Source of the DNA: Strongylocentrotus purpuratus
Taxonomy: Eukaryota > Echinodermata > Echinoidea > Camarodonta > Strongylocentrotidae
DNA: 64,000 nt
NCBI RefSeq assembly: GCF_000002235.5
Contig: NW_022145554.1
Coordinates: forward strand, 1,395,501 to 1,459,500
Reading direction: 5' to 3'
A model generated the notes under the pieces. The model was not told the DNA's origin. It saw only the letters and a program-made list of their open reading frames with translations, and searched no databases. The translations under genes were made by a program, and so were the position numbers. Shown in pieces: positions 40,901 to 51,969 of the stretch (its first letter is position 1; every line of letters begins with the position of its first letter).

Positions 40901-43900
40901 ACCGAGAACTTTATCCTGGCATATCCTGAGCTGATTGACGAGCACGGTGCATCGGTCCGGATCCTGCCGCCCATCAAAGCTGTCTAGCTCATGAGATACA
41001 CCGTTCAGTTCTTCATCAGCGAAGTAAAACTGGGCTAGTAGCTGACAGTCATTTTTCTGTAAAACATGAAAGGAAAAATATTATATACTAAATGTAGGAC
41101 AAAATAATGAGAAAATATGCATGTAGGATTGTATGTACATGTACATGTACATGTATGCTATTAAAAGGTGGAGGAATACGTACATTAAAAAAGTATTGTG
41201 CACAAAATGCTGTACTTTTCTCTTTAGGTGATCTCTTTTGGGATTTCACGTTGTCAAAGGGAGATTTTCTCACAGTCATTTTGATGTACATGTACATGTA
41301 CATGTATTTTATTGTGTTTTTACAAGAGCTCTAAATACAAGAGCTCTTTTGTAGCTTTCAAGAGCCGAAGCGTCATGTATATTTCACACTTAAAAAGAAG
41401 TACATGTACATGAACAATATTATTATTGTTATTGTAACGTCCTTCACCATTACAACCACTTCAATCAAATGTTCGTTTTATTTATGGGAACATACAGTGT
41501 ATAATCTACAAGGTGAGCTTTTTAACAGGTTCCTCACATTTCACTCTGTATAACCTTCTATTCAATACAATTAATTTCAACGTCTTTTCAAAGAATTAAT
41601 TATATAATGTGACACATTTAGTATATTTCATATTTATATGGTCTAATTTTGTTTTCAAAAATCGTGAAATGTGAAACAAATAAACTTAAAAATTGAAACA
41701 TTCATGTGAGGGCACTTAAAAGAAAAATTGAGGTCCTCTCTTTATAAAAACTGAACAAACACAATTTAGCTTCAAACTTTCTATTTCATTTCAGCAATTA
41801 AGGTTTGAGGCTACATTCATGTACATTTCAAACACTCTCCCTTTCTCTTCAAAATATCATACAGTCCTGAGAAACATGTACATGTACTTTAGTATTTTGC
41901 CAAATACAGACCACATGAATGTAGGCCTGTATGTATTGAACATGTTAATCAGTCTGATGTTATTTTATCTATTCTGTCTCCCTCTCTCTCTCCCTCTCTC
42001 TGTCTCTCTCTTTATCTCTCTCTACATCTACACAATTTTTATCATCATCATCCAATTTCCATCCAACAACAAACAGATAAGTCGTATGTCATGATTTTTA
42101 CAAAGTGACTTTCACTCGTAACAAAGTTCAAGTTCACCGTCAAACAGATGATGTCTAGTTGATTACAGTGTACATGTACAATGAGATGGAAATTTCCCTT
42201 TGTTGTAAGTGTGTGTACTATTAAGTTGATCAAAGTCCAGCATGACCTCAGCCTCAGTCAGGGCAGTTGTAAAATAGCCCCCCCCCCCTTGTCTTCGCTA
42301 GACCTTTCTCTATCAAATATTCAGATGCCATTCATAATTTACAAGTTCACTCTAGTCTGCAAAGTACAAACCTGTATTCTTATTATGAGGTACACATGCT
42401 GTGCAGAATACTACTGTAACAGAAACAATTGAAACAGGGAATTGAGAAAGTCAAGCCCATCCTTTACGTGGGTCACATAAAAGTTAAAATAACTGCATTT
42501 ACTATCAACATTCTATATTTGTCTATTAAACATTCAGTGAACAATGTAGCCTACACAGAAATATCACGTGCATATGGTAGAATGTAATGAAAGGAATCAC
42601 ACACACACACAGTATATTTTTGCAGCAGAATTTTCTTTTCATCAATTTATGTATTTATTGTTTTAAAATTACATGCATTATAGTGATTATGAATATAACC
42701 ATTATTCCTCTTTTTGCCCTTGTGCTTAGAAAGAGACTTTGTATCCGAGGCAATATTTACAAAAGTCAATACCGGTAATGAACAAAGTTCTGACAATAAA
42801 TCACAGACCTTCATGCACATGTACGATTCATGGCAGAAGCAAAATATATTTAATGACCTTCAAAGAGTACAAAGTTTTAATCATAAAGTATCATTGTACT
42901 GATAGCTGACAAGTGGTCACCATGCTGTCATATGCATGATATGTTGTACATGTACATACTATGTACTGCCAGAATCCGGATCAATTTATAATCAAATTAG
43001 TTCACAGATATTATCTTGTTATTTCTCTGTCAAGTAGAGTCCACACAGATTAGTAAATTAATTAGCAAGGTGACAGACTTCAAACATTTACTCATGCCAT
43101 CGTAAACATGTATCATATCCACTTTCAATTGAGTCACAAAACAGTTACATGTAGTCAACACACTGTTGCTACAATTAGTACGGTAATCTACTAAAACATA
43201 CAGAAGTTGGGTTTTTAAAAAAGGCGTGGAGAAGCAAATTTAATTAATCTAACAGATTTGGATGGAATACTGCAATTCCAAGACAAAAAAGGCTCCAAAT
43301 CATACAACCCTGTACATCTGCAAGAACTTGGACTCTTCATTGTATTTTAATTTTTCTGGTTGTAAATAATGAAAATAAAATCTAACTGAATCAAGCAAAA
43401 GATTGAAAAGAATATATAAGAATGACTGTTCAACAGGTAAGTAAAATCTGCCCAATATTTATGGTTGTAGTAGAAAAGGTATTACATGTACTGTATATGG
43501 CTACATGCTAGATAATACCCAAAGAAAGACTAGGAAATCTACATATCTTCAAGTATGTGAAACTGGCGTGTTAGATTTAATGTGAGTAAATAATTTCCAT
43601 CAAATTCCACCAGTTTATAATTAATTTAGCTGACCCAAACAACATCATAAACAATTTAGAATTCAATTTTATCTCTAAATGAAATTTCATTACCGGAGTT
43701 CAACATAAGCTCTAACACCATGAAGCCAGTCTAACCGAGCCTCCGGGGGCAACGGACCATGTAATTACAAAGCCAGGTAGCGGTGGGCTTTATGCATTCA
43801 TAATGGAGGATAAGCATTCATGTAGGTGAAGAAAATAACCAAGTATTGCAGTTATTAAATGAATACTGCTACATGTATTACTTGCATGTACACTGTAGCT

Positions 43901-46900
43901 AGTAGATGCTCTACCCAATACACTGTGCGCATACTTGTCCCTTCCATGCAAGTGTATGCATGCGTACACTGACTGTACATAGCACCTTTTCGTTTAGCCC
44001 ACACAATATCAGGGCTCTTAGGCTCTAGCTCGACATTAAAAGAACTGTGGACAAGTTGTCTTAAATTCCCCATATTTAGTATTTCCCTTCAAATTATAAC
44101 ATGACTCCTTCATCCCCTCGATTTTGGAAATGAATTGACCACCTCTGCCCTGCCCCCTGCCCCCTCCCCCCTCACCCAACAAAACAAATCAGATCCCCAA
44201 TGTATGCTGTAGGAGCTACTTGTAATGTACATGTCTGCAATCTGCAAGTATACAAGTGCATGACTTGAACATTCTGAAAATCTTTCAATATTGATACCTT
44301 ATTATATTCCATTTACAAACAAATCAACACAAGTAAGCATTAGTTGATGGTCTTGAGAATAAGATTCAAAACATGGCAACAAAGTAGCAATATGACCGCA
44401 AGATTGCGCATTGTATCTTCACAGCCTTGATGCGATGATTCAAACTGAATTCTAAACGTCTTGGCAAAGTTTCACTAGTGCCAACTGATAATGGGGGACC
44501 GACCGGGACTCTACGGAAACATTGTTCCTGTGACTCATGGAATACTGCTGATACAGTCAAAAACTATCTCCCTTTCCTTGAACCCCAGCCTTGCCATTCA
44601 AGGAACCAAGAACTCTGATTTTGTTTTCCTACGATCATTCAGAGTTTTATCCATTAGGTCATCTCCTGGGATTGAAGCCAAGGCTACCAATATATTACAA
44701 GTTCATGGTTCAAAAGAGCTGTCAGCCATATTGTACATTTATACATGTTTCATGTGCTCAATGCATGCCTTTCACAAGTTTTCAACAAATTAGTTTACCT
44801 TTTATACATGTTGGTACTAGATGTACAATTGTATGTATTTATAACTTGTGTACAAAGAAATTCACAATGGCCAAAACTGTGAAATAACATACCACTAGAA
44901 ACTTAAGTACTTTTAAATAAAAACTAAAAGCACATCTTTTCATTTAACTTTATGTTGTAGATTTAAACGCATCAGGAGCTTATGCGTTAAAGTAGAATAT
45001 ATTGACACAGTGTCTGCACTCTATCGTATTTAATATCAACAGACAGTCTGGACCCTGGGGGTGTATTGATGCAAATTAATGATATTATAGTAGGTCCATG
45101 GTTATATCAAGGAGTTACATGTACCAGCGCAGTAACTTCTGCACGTACATGTTACATGTACATACATGTACATGAAACAACTTTGAAATAGAGAAGCATG
45201 TACACATGTACAATTTGTACATGTACGGTATACATTGTATACTGTACATGTTGGTCTGTGAGTGAATATGCAATGGTTGTTGTTGTTATTTTATTAGTTA
45301 CATGTAGGTTATTTGCCTTATTGACAAACTTTTTATAAGAAAAGAACCATATCAATTAAAAGGAAGAATTGATGAAGCAGATATAATTTAATTGGCAAAG
45401 ACTTGTCCTCAATGTCACTACAAGGAAGAATCATGCGAAATTTGGCATGGAGAGTTGTTTTGATCAGTAAACTATAATTGAATAAACAAAATTACAAGAT
45501 ATTGTAGAAAAGAATTAATATCAATAAATTTCAGGCCAGTCAAGAGTCCTAGTCAAGACTACAATCTGTGAATAAATACTGGAATGTATTGCAATTTGTA
45601 AATGAAATATTTAATAACAATCTGGAAGGAAATAGAAGTACATTTAATTTAATCCGGCTTTTACTCCACAGCCTAGCTCGTGAAACAGGAAAAGGAAGCT
45701 ACAATATAAGTCCGCATAGATCTATGCCAACACTTTTGTACTAGCCACATGACCTCCCAAAAGAAAACTGCTATAGATAAGCTTTTGTCAACAAACGGTA
45801 GGTACCTACAAGGAGTGGAATTTTACCAATACTGACATCATGCACAGAGCACATCCTACAGAATTGCATTTTTGCCATATTTGACAATTTAAGCCTTTAG
45901 GCTGCTGATATGTTTGTGTACATAATGTGCCTGTATTTGGTAATTGTCAATTGTGTAGGCCTAAATGATTGAGATTCTCACAATATAACAATTATCATAT
46001 ACACTTAAAACTAGACTCAAACACTAGACTTTCTACAACTGTAATACAAAGTATAAACATGTAGATGTAGTATGACTATAAACATAAATTTAATTAATAA
46101 ATTCAAATGATGCCATATCAATCATCAACCGAGTCTGATACAGAATGCTTAACTTGTTACATGTAGATCTAATGAGTAACAATAGAATTTACTTTATCTA
46201 AATTTTTTAATATTTTGTTAAATTTTTTCATCCGAACCATCTGATCTTAGTTCTTACAATGAATCTTTATCATTTAGCTCATGTTACAAGTGTACAGTAC
46301 CTACAATGTATGTGTAGTAAGTGGTGTATTTGTATTATTACTCTACTTTGTGACAGTGATGAGAGTCTACAGTGTGCAAATACCTGGCTTAGAAGTACAT
46401 GTAAGAAGCAGCCTGGCCAGATTTTAAGCATGACTTAGTGAAGTTACGCATGAGCTAAACCTTTAAGAAACAGAATTTAAGATTGATCTCAAATCTATGC
46501 ATTACTTTGGGACTTACGAATGACTTAACACAGGACTTATTAAACTCTGGGCAGCTACTATTTTCATCCAACTTGCCATTCACTTGCACACTAAGCCACC
46601 CCCTCCCCCTCCCCAACAAAACAAACACCACAAAGATCCTAAGTTATGTAAGCATATCCCTAAGTTAGACTTACATGTATCTTAAGTTGGACTTAACAAT
46701 TATGGAAAGCCATTAGCATCTTCAGAAATATTTTGTAAAACTTATTTTAAAAGGCATAACATTTTTTTATAGACTATTCAAATCATTCATAATCATATTC
46801 ATACTAGATCTATTTTCTATTAATTTATATTAGTCTATCAAGAAGATTTCATGTTCTTGATGTGGAAATTACGAAAAGTCTAAAATTCTCGAATTTTTGC

Positions 46901-47579
46901 TTTTGAATATATTTTATTTGAAGGCTACAAATGGCTCTCAATAATGTTTAAATCCAACTTAGTCTATATGATCTGAATGTTGTGAAACACATCCTGGCCC
47001 TGGCAGTAACTAGGTCTAGACGCTCTACTAGGCTCTAGGCCTAGGCTAGAGTTTAGTCAATTAATAACGTCAGTAGGCTAGATCTAGATCTAGATCTAGA
47101 TTAAATGAGACTCATTCAATACATTTGACAATAAATCTAAATATTACAAGCAAGTTTCTTGTGTTGACTCCTCGACAGAATAATCCATCTGCTTGGAGGA
47201 GTTTAAAAACAAAGTTTCACTCAGTTTCAGTTTCAACGATGACACTTTCCTCCTTCAACTTCAAGTTCAAGTCTATTTGGTGAAGCAAAAAAAATATCCC
47301 TAAAATAAATGTACATGTATGACTGTGAGCTATCTGGAATATATGGATAATCTTGTCCGTACATTACAATAAAGGGTCAAACAACGTCATGTTATTGTTT
47401 CCCCAGCTAGCTCAGCTCAGCTCATCTCACTGCATCATGCACATGCATTGTCGTTCACTCACTTGAAATTAAATTTGATCTTGATTCATTTTCACATCAC
47501 AGACATTCATAATTAATTACCGGTACGTTGGTTCAAATCTTACCTTGGGTTTATAAAACCATTTTCGTAATGCTAGCAT
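16826..47579 (-). CDS. ZFYVE28: LST2 / zinc finger FYVE domain-containing protein 28 homologue, complete coding sequence
   Basis: Twelve exons (minus strand: 47544-47579, 40903-41056, 33475-33599, 32839-32988, 32116-32258, 22907-22996, 22273-22374, 20331-21800, 19392-19543, 18625-18975, 18145-18248, 16826-16942) join with GT-AG borders and matching phases to 997 residues. Human ZFYVE28 is about 890. LST2 is an endosomal regulator that limits EGFR signalling; its membrane binding is controlled by monoubiquitination of a lysine in the N-terminal domain. The conserved N-terminal domain spans residues 1-290 ([51 protein letters not shown]). Residues about 291-750 are serine-rich and probably disordered. 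A short conserved helix ([20 protein letters not shown]) precedes the FYVE finger at about 929-990, with WMPD, RRKHHCR, eight zinc cysteines and RVC. Lys86 (RDFRAKF) aligns with the human regulatory Lys87. The ATG is preceded in frame by TGA three codons upstream. Introns 1, 2 and 5 are 6.5, 7.3 and 9.1 kb. Confidence 0.95.
17334..17772. mobile_element. hAT-like MITE in the intron that splits the FYVE finger
   Basis: The ends are CAGAGATGCCAAC (17334-17346) and GTTGGCATCTCTG (17760-17772), perfectly inverted. The element is flanked on both sides by CTAGAG, a probable (shortened) target duplication. The interior holds A-rich stretches and no transposase. Confidence 0.75.
17780..18080. repeat. 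GGT/GAT-rich imperfect microsatellite
   Basis: Long runs of GGTGGT, GATGAT, AGTAGT and similar trinucleotides. They open long but low-complexity frames (Gly/Asp-rich on one strand, Thr/Ile-rich on the other) with no protein resemblance. It lies in the FYVE-splitting intron. Confidence 0.8.
18145..18248 (-). CDS. ZFYVE28: ZFYVE28 exon 11 (first half of the FYVE finger)
   Basis: It encodes [20 protein letters not shown] then [14 protein letters not shown]. It contains the WxxD and R(R/K)HHCR signatures that contact phosphatidylinositol 3-phosphate in FYVE domains, and four zinc cysteines. The donor is CAG|GTAAGG. Confidence 0.97.
18625..18975 (-). CDS. ZFYVE28: ZFYVE28 exon 10
   Basis: It begins [20 protein letters not shown] then VFEVTS (human YATDLRNILKTLFEVSATK). 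The rest is Ser/Pro/Arg-rich ([26 protein letters not shown]) and ends at donor GATG|GTGAGT. The frame continues open past this donor to a stop at 18590, so intron retention would give a FYVE-less protein. Confidence 0.92.
19392..19543 (-). CDS. ZFYVE28: ZFYVE28 exon 9
   Basis: It encodes [20 protein letters not shown] then [20 protein letters not shown] and [10 protein letters not shown]. The end matches human FKSCSDRTHMVHKLFVCIRG. Exit phase 1. Confidence 0.93.
20008..20299. mobile_element. MITE with GGTGTTTCACAAAGATCC termini
   Basis: The left end reads GGAGGTGTTTCACAAAGATC and the right end GATCTTTGTGAAACACCCCC. Sub-terminal AGTTCAACTTA blocks are also inverted. The core contains AAAAGGCATA and GTTCTTGATGTGGAA, shared with 46622-46992 and, reversed, with 58790-59062. 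Confidence 0.8.
20331..21800 (-). CDS. ZFYVE28: ZFYVE28 exon 8 (long serine-rich exon)
   Basis: It encodes about 490 residues. It begins [20 protein letters not shown] (human DLLQTLTEEELHTLERNLC), then becomes serine-rich, low-complexity and poorly conserved, with a Ser/Cys cluster ([11 protein letters not shown]) near the end and the sequence KWESDD at the donor AG|GTGAGA. Probably a disordered linker carrying phosphorylation sites (inference). Confidence 0.93.
22273..22374 (-). CDS. ZFYVE28: ZFYVE28 exon 7
   Basis: It encodes [20 protein letters not shown] then [13 protein letters not shown], matching human GLVVYADGPLNLDRK and MSELFRPFHTLLRKI. Phases are 2 in and 2 out. Confidence 0.95.
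22907..22996 (-). CDS. ZFYVE28: ZFYVE28 exon 6
   Basis: It encodes [20 protein letters not shown] then FTIPRLAIV, matching human [23 protein letters not shown]. The acceptor CTCCAG and donor CAG|GTAAAC are intact. Confidence 0.95.
22983..23175. repeat. GA-rich microsatellite
   Basis: Repeated GAGAGA and GACAGACA runs directly behind the acceptor of ZFYVE28 exon 6. On the transcribed strand this gives (TCTC)n upstream of the 3' splice site. Confidence 0.85.
25277..25540. mobile_element. Foldback element with GTAGGCCTGTC termini
   Basis: The left end GTAGGCCTGTCCTCATCAGC and right end GCTGATGAAGACAGGCCTAC are inverted copies with one mismatch. More inverted matches continue inside (TAGCGGGAAATTTTGG against AAATAGCGGGTTATTTGG). 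A related fragment lies near 24995. Confidence 0.75.
27525..27590 (+). repeat. Interstitial telomere-like TTAGGT/TTAGGG stretch
   Basis: Six to seven consecutive degenerate units (TTTAGGTTTAGGTTTAGG, GGTTAGG and similar). Too short and degenerate for a telomere. Confidence 0.6.
27660..27790 (+). mobile_element. SINE fragment (same family as 8.8 and 57.1 kb)
   Basis: The motif order GCAAGACATTAATCTGCATTTGCCAC, a CCCGGG block and GATATTTGCC resembles the body of the SINE at 57055-57235. The pol III head is missing or degraded. Confidence 0.5.
28425..28605 (-). mobile_element. tRNA-derived SINE (second family)
   Basis: The minus strand has a B-box-like TGTGAGTTCAATCTCCA and a promoter-like region with GGTTGAAACACCTGACTGG. 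A body of about 100 bp follows. No full tRNA fold was seen. Confidence 0.5.
31849..32007. mobile_element. Palindromic MITE
   Basis: The left end GGGCCCCTTTGCACAAAACT and the right end AGTTTCATGCAACAGGGCTC are inverted, and the interior repeats this (ACTTTGCCATCAATGG against CCATTGATGGCAAAGT). It lies just upstream of ZFYVE28 exon 5 in gene sense? No: it lies downstream of that exon's donor, inside intron 5. Confidence 0.75.
32116..32258 (-). CDS. ZFYVE28: ZFYVE28 exon 5
   Basis: It starts [20 protein letters not shown] and continues [20 protein letters not shown] then LFCETINR. The human stretch [17 protein letters not shown] is matched exactly. Exit phase 2. Confidence 0.95.
32839..32988 (-). 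CDS. ZFYVE28: ZFYVE28 exon 4
   Basis: Fifty codons, phase 0 at both ends, starting [20 protein letters not shown]. The human counterpart is CLAAGSIIMNRELESMAMRP. The donor is AAA|GTAAGA. Confidence 0.95.
33475..33599 (-). CDS. ZFYVE28: ZFYVE28 exon 3 (regulatory lysine)
   Basis: It encodes residues 64-105, [14 protein letters not shown], then [20 protein letters not shown] and LWFGAE; the donor GAA|GTATGT follows. The lysine in FRAKF (residue 86) aligns with the ubiquitin-acceptor Lys87 reported for human LST2. Confidence 0.95.
37100..37395 (+). repeat. Purine-rich (GA/GGAAAG) tract
   Basis: About 300 bp of almost pure purine on the plus strand, including tandem GGGAAAGAAGAAAGAGAAT units near 37200-37240. 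The apparent frames on both strands (Lys/Arg/Glu-rich and Ser/Leu/Phe-rich) are compositional. Confidence 0.85.
37782..38496. mobile_element. Inner nested element with AGATCTCAA duplication
   Basis: The ends are CAACCCTGTAA and TTACAGGGTT, flanked by AGATCTCAA on both sides (37773-37781 and 38497-38505). GATCGGATCGG / CCGATCCGATC blocks are sub-terminal and inverted. A ~210-bp internal unit (starting at about 37921 and 38131, with the core CATGCGGGCCGCCA) is tandemly duplicated, and its beginning reappears inverted near 38335-38375. Confidence 0.85.
38520..38640 (+). pseudogene. Non-LTR retrotransposon reverse-transcriptase fragment
   Basis: The plus strand reads [20 protein letters not shown] followed by INDL. 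This is the conserved HGVPQGSxLGPxLFxxYxND block of LINE reverse transcriptases. Only about 35 residues are recognisable. The inner element appears to have inserted just upstream of it. It is a dead fragment. Confidence 0.8.
40903..41056 (-). CDS. ZFYVE28: ZFYVE28 exon 2
   Basis: It encodes residues 13-63, beginning [19 protein letters not shown] and ending LRICQDKVL. The acceptor TTTTACAG and donor CTCG|GTCAGT are intact; exit phase 1. It is highly conserved with human LAQFYYADEELNQV and SLDGRKDPQRC. Confidence 0.95.
41057..47543 (-). other. ZFYVE28 intron 1 (6.5 kb)
   Basis: It is rich in self-complementary TACATGTA strings (41130-41155, 41285-41308, 45110-45250) and has a CT-rich microsatellite at 41980-42025 and a MITE copy at 46622-46992. 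No coding exon could be supported. Confidence 0.65.
46622..46992. mobile_element. MITE copy (same family as 20008-20299)
   Basis: The left end is AACACCACAAAGATCCTAAG and the right end is GTTGTGAAACACATC. The core shares AAAGCCATTAGCATCT, AAAAGGCATAAC and GTTCTTGATGTGGAAAT with the 20-kb copy, in the same orientation. Confidence 0.7.
47544..47579 (-). CDS. ZFYVE28: ZFYVE28 exon 1 (start codon)
   Basis: It encodes [12 protein letters not shown], then donor AAG|GTAAGA. Human starts MMNRFRKWLYKPK. An in-frame TGA lies just upstream (TGA ATC AGG ATG), fixing the start. Only 36 coding nt; phase 0. Confidence 0.92.
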
Positions 47580-48388
47580 CCTGATTCATTCAACAGATAT
47601 TAAAATAGATAAGTCGAGTAAAGCACTTTGCTGCAAATTTGTGTCCCAATTTTGTCGTACAATTACAACCTCACTCGCTAGTGTTTGTATTCGTGAATGA
47701 ATTGATATGGAAATTTACGGGTAAATCCAGTGTATACGTAGTACGTGTGCGTAATATACACGCACGTCACATATGTACACAAATTGAGTGTGTACTGGCG
47801 CGCCCAGTTGCCTACATGTCACCGTCGGAAGGAATCTAGACAACTCCTCCCCCCAAAAAATCAACAGATTAAAGGTTCAATAAAATTTCGCCACTCAGAG
47901 CTTCGTATTTATGATTTTTAAATTTCGAGGGATTATGTTTTGAAAAGGATCATTTTAAGTGACCATGAATTTTCATCAGATGATACGAAGTCAAATTTCT
48001 AATATCATTACTAGTAGTATGCTTCATTAGCCGTTCGAAATGTTATTTAGAGAAGAATATTAGTCTATTGATATGGGGCGAAATATTGTTGAAAGAGTTT
48101 TATAGTGTAGAGATGTACGAGCTCTGACTGCTGCTGCAGTGTACATGTGAAAGGTGTTTATTGTTTGTAAACAAAATACAAATGTAATTGTTTTGGATCT
48201 TTCAGCGGACTGTAAAAAAGAAGGAAAACAAAGATACACACTGTTCAACCATAGGTCTATGGTTCAACAGAAGATTCAACTTTGTTTAGATATATTGCAA
48301 ATATGTTGAATATGCCAAAAAGGCTACATTTATGGATCCATGCAGGGCGAGATGGGGGGGGGCACAAGGTTCACCCCCCCCCCCAAAA

Positions 48389-48390
<2 letters not shown>

Positions 48391-48453
<63 letters not shown>
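48391..48453. repeat. (TA)n microsatellite
   Basis: About 31 uninterrupted TA units, next to a poly-C run at 48373-48384. Confidence 0.97.
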
Positions 48454-48458
<5 letters not shown>

Positions 48459-49624
48459 AAGAGAAGATAAGCTGAACAGGAGATAAAGAAAAAAAAAGAG
48501 GAGCCACTATTTTTGTGTGTGTGTGTTTGTGTATTTTGTGTTAAGATATGCAAGTTCATAATGTGCCTACGCCCCCACCCAGCCCCCCCCCCCCCCCCCT
48601 ACCCGTCCCAAGCCGGATCCGCTACTGGTAATATAGGCCCTACATTTTTTTTACAAGAATCACCAGTGACTTCACAAGCTTGTGATGTTTTATGATGACT
48701 TGCAAGAAACCCAATACGGTCATAAATGCGATGTGTAAATATTTACCTAGTAGTATTAGAATAACCCGGCCGGCCCGCCTTGCTGATATGATTGCTATAG
48801 GACTGATATTATTGACATTAGACCACGATCGAGTTTGACCCTTAATTTTATTCATTGTGCATGATGAAATCGATGTGCAACTTTTGTGAGAAGTTACAAT
48901 TAAGTATGGTGACTTGCTTTTTACAATAAGCACATGCGAACACGGAACGATAGTAAATTACAGACTGCCGTTAAAAAAAACAAGAAAAAGAAACAAAAGA
49001 TTTACTTAGGCCTACAGTAGGCCTCAAACCCCTCAAAAGCTAAATGTTCAACTAAAGTATTCTTATATTTTTGTAGGATGACATTGTATAAACACATTCA
49101 AAAACGCAGTATGGCCATTATTTGCCCAACAATAATATTATTTAGGAAAAAAAGAAAATAATTACCAGATAGAGGATCGGGAGAAGGAGGACGGAATCCA
49201 ATGTAGACCATATAGGGGCCGGTGTTTAGTCTATTAAAACGTTGATTCGATCTTAAAAATCAATACCTTAAAATATTATTGATGCTATAGTGAGCTGTTT
49301 CATCAAATCAACTGCTTTTAGCTTCACGTAGATATTTTCTTCTGCTGAAGAGTGGCCGGGGGGGGGGGGGGGGTGGGGGGAGGAATTCTTTGCACATTTT
49401 CATAAGCCTTTTCAGTCTAGGATATTGCGGAGAGGGTAATGCACTACTGACACTTTGCCCATCGGTGTGCCCGGGCTGCGAAATTTTTATTCCCAAACAG
49501 GTTTGCAATTTCTTATATTTCCGTTCTTCTCAATGGCTGATATGTTCTACGTCATTAGCAGCTTGGAAAGAGCTAGGTCACAAACAATCAGACTTTGATC
49601 TTGTATAATTGCTTTGCCTCACTA

Positions 49625-49725
49625 TTTATAAAGGCAAAACAACTGATTAAACTGAGACTTGAACCCACAACTCTAAAATTGAATTACGCTGATCTTACTG
49701 ATTGAGCCAACGATGGGTTAATGAA
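49625..49725 (-). mobile_element. tRNA-derived SINE head
   Basis: The minus strand reads TTGGCTCAATCAGTAAGATC (A-box-like) and, about 35 nt on, TGTGGGTTCAAGTCTCAG (B box GGTTCAAGTCT). The spacing fits a pol III promoter. Pairing of a 3' acceptor stem was not seen, so a true tRNA gene is unlikely. Confidence 0.55.
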
Positions 49726-50174
49726 AGGTGATTCTGCATGATTTCTATAACCCTATCACTTACCCTAACGGTTACGTCATGACGTGCTAAAGACGTAGCA
49801 TATCAGCCAATCAGATGACCGGAAATATTAGCATTGGCAAACCTGTTTGGGAAAAAAAAATTAGCGGCCGGAGGAGGGGGGGGGGGGAGGTTCTCAGATT
49901 TGGTTTGGACGTGGGTGCATGTGCCGCTCAAGCCTCGAAACCCCTATCCGTTATTAGGGGGCATTTTTCTCGAAAAAATACCCATTTTACAAAAATTTGA
50001 AAAAACGGACCCATTTTTAATGGTATTTTTGTTAAAAGTGGGCCCCATATAATATATGTTTAGGGATTTTTTGTGAAAAAGTCACCCATTAGAGCGGCAC
50101 ACCCCCGTATGGCCTAATATGTAAATACCCGACCCCCCCCCCCCCCCCTGGGTCGGTGTGCCTGGTTTGCCTAT

Positions 50175-50284
50175 TTACCCGGCATGGCAGATAAGGAGAG
50201 AGGAAATGAGGAAGAGTGAGAGAGGGAGAGAGAGAGGGTGGAGAGAGAGGGGGATCGAAGGGAGATAGAGAAAAGGAGGGAAGG

Positions 50285-50318
<34 letters not shown>

Positions 50319-50475
50319 TAGAAGGGGAGAAGAAGAAGAAGAAGATAGGAAGAGGAAGAAGAAGAGGAAGAGGAAGAATGAAGAAGAAGAAGAAGAAAAG
50401 AAAAAAGACAAAAAGAAGAGAGAACGGAGAACGGAGAGGGGAAAGGGGAGAATTCGAGTTCAAGACGAAGTGGGG
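50175..50475 (+). repeat. Polypurine tract (GA, GGA, GAA)
   Basis: About 300 bp of nearly pure purine on the plus strand, passing from GAGAGA through GGGGGG to GAAGAA units. Low-complexity frames arise on both strands. Confidence 0.92.
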
Positions 50476-51969
50476 GCGAAAGAGAAGCATTGGTACCGGG
50501 ACTGGTACAAACAGGAATCACACCTTATGTTTACCCATTCATGTTTGTATAGGGCCTATATTAAACGAATGGCTTCTAATCGATCATGACTTGAAAAAGT
50601 GTTATAGAAATCTGTAACATAACAAGTTTTATGATGAATTATGATTCAATAATACATCGATTTTTTTTCTTGGTAAACATACCTACTCTGCACTCAACAT
50701 CACCTTATTTTCTATTAATTGCCTCAACCCCCCCCCCCCCCTCTCTCTCTCTCTTCTCTCTCATAATACTAAAATTCATATGAAGAAGATCTAATACAAT
50801 TTTTGAAAATGAAGGTTCGTCATTTTAAAACCAATTGAAGTCACGAAGAGATATGTCCAAACATGATCCTAAATGAGAAGAGTAACAAAAGTCAAATATA
50901 TTTCAGGATTGTGGTCGGATGTACGTATTCTTGCCAACCAAAATATTGACAATGACGGATCCTAAGTTTGACCAAATTAACCAACATAATTTGTCATTTA
51001 GATCAAAGATCCTGATTAGACACACTTCTATTAATGGCAAAGGACAGAATTAATATAATTAATTCTTAACATTGTACAATAACTCAGTTTTTCTTTTGTT
51101 TGTTTTGGTTGTTAACGAATTCAGGAGCTAAACCAAAAATTACAATTTTCTTCTCTTTGCTCTAAACATTCTTTAGTCAATTACTAAAATCTGCTCAAAT
51201 TTAAAGCTTTGATATTCAAGCTGATAATTCACCCCCCCCCCCCCCCAAAAAAAAAAATCCATCAAAATTTAACTTTTGCAATTCACACCCTCTTGTCAAC
51301 ACATCCATGCTACAGAATGAAGAAGGTAACAAAAATAACAGAGACTGCCACCCTTTATACTACATGTATAATACAATTGTTAGGGCGTTTTAAAAAGGGC
51401 ATTTTCAATACCCAATGTATTTCCCATCAAAATCAAGTTTGGATAATATGTGAGATATCATTGTGAAGGTTTTACTTTTCAAAAGGGGTGATGCATTAGA
51501 CCCTTCCAATTGCCAATAGGTCGTTTTTTAAGTCTTTGTGTTTTCTTTTGAATTACAGATTTAGAATAGTTGCAGTATTTGCAATTTCATACTTTATTAA
51601 TACTATCATTTTTGTAATTAACTACTGCATTAAGGTTTCTTTTGGGAGAATTTAGGGTACCTATAAGGATATAAGTGAAATCAATTTCCCTTTTCTTCCT
51701 TTTTAAGTGGCCTACGGTATACATATATTGCATTAACATTTGTTAAAACCTTTCTCATTGCGCATGTCATATTATCATATTTTGTATGGGACCTATTCTT
51801 CACAAGCTTTGCATTTCATCAAGTTTCGTCAGCTTCCACTAAGGGCGTGTTTATGCTTAACTATACGTATACGTATACGTATGGTATTGGAGAATATGTA
51901 AAAATCAATTGCACATACAGATTAGAAATACATGTATACACAAACAAATCAACATCAGACACCATGTAT

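Larger units (their letters stand above)
33600..40902 (-). other. ZFYVE28 intron 2 (7.3 kb)
   Basis: It contains a GA-rich tract (37100-37395) and the nested TE at 37499-38797. An unassigned 142-codon open frame on the minus strand (39559-39987) has no recognisable domain. The rest shows no feature I can support. Confidence 0.65.

Noticed and set aside
48286..48559. Frames containing Tyr-Ile repeats
   Set aside because: They are (TA)n microsatellite translated in two frames.
49625..49725. Possible tRNA gene (A and B boxes present)
   Set aside because: No complete cloverleaf or acceptor stem; better explained as a tRNA-derived SINE.
50089..50617. Frames of up to 133 codons on both strands
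   Set aside because: They are products of the polypurine tract; both strands open equally, as expected from composition.
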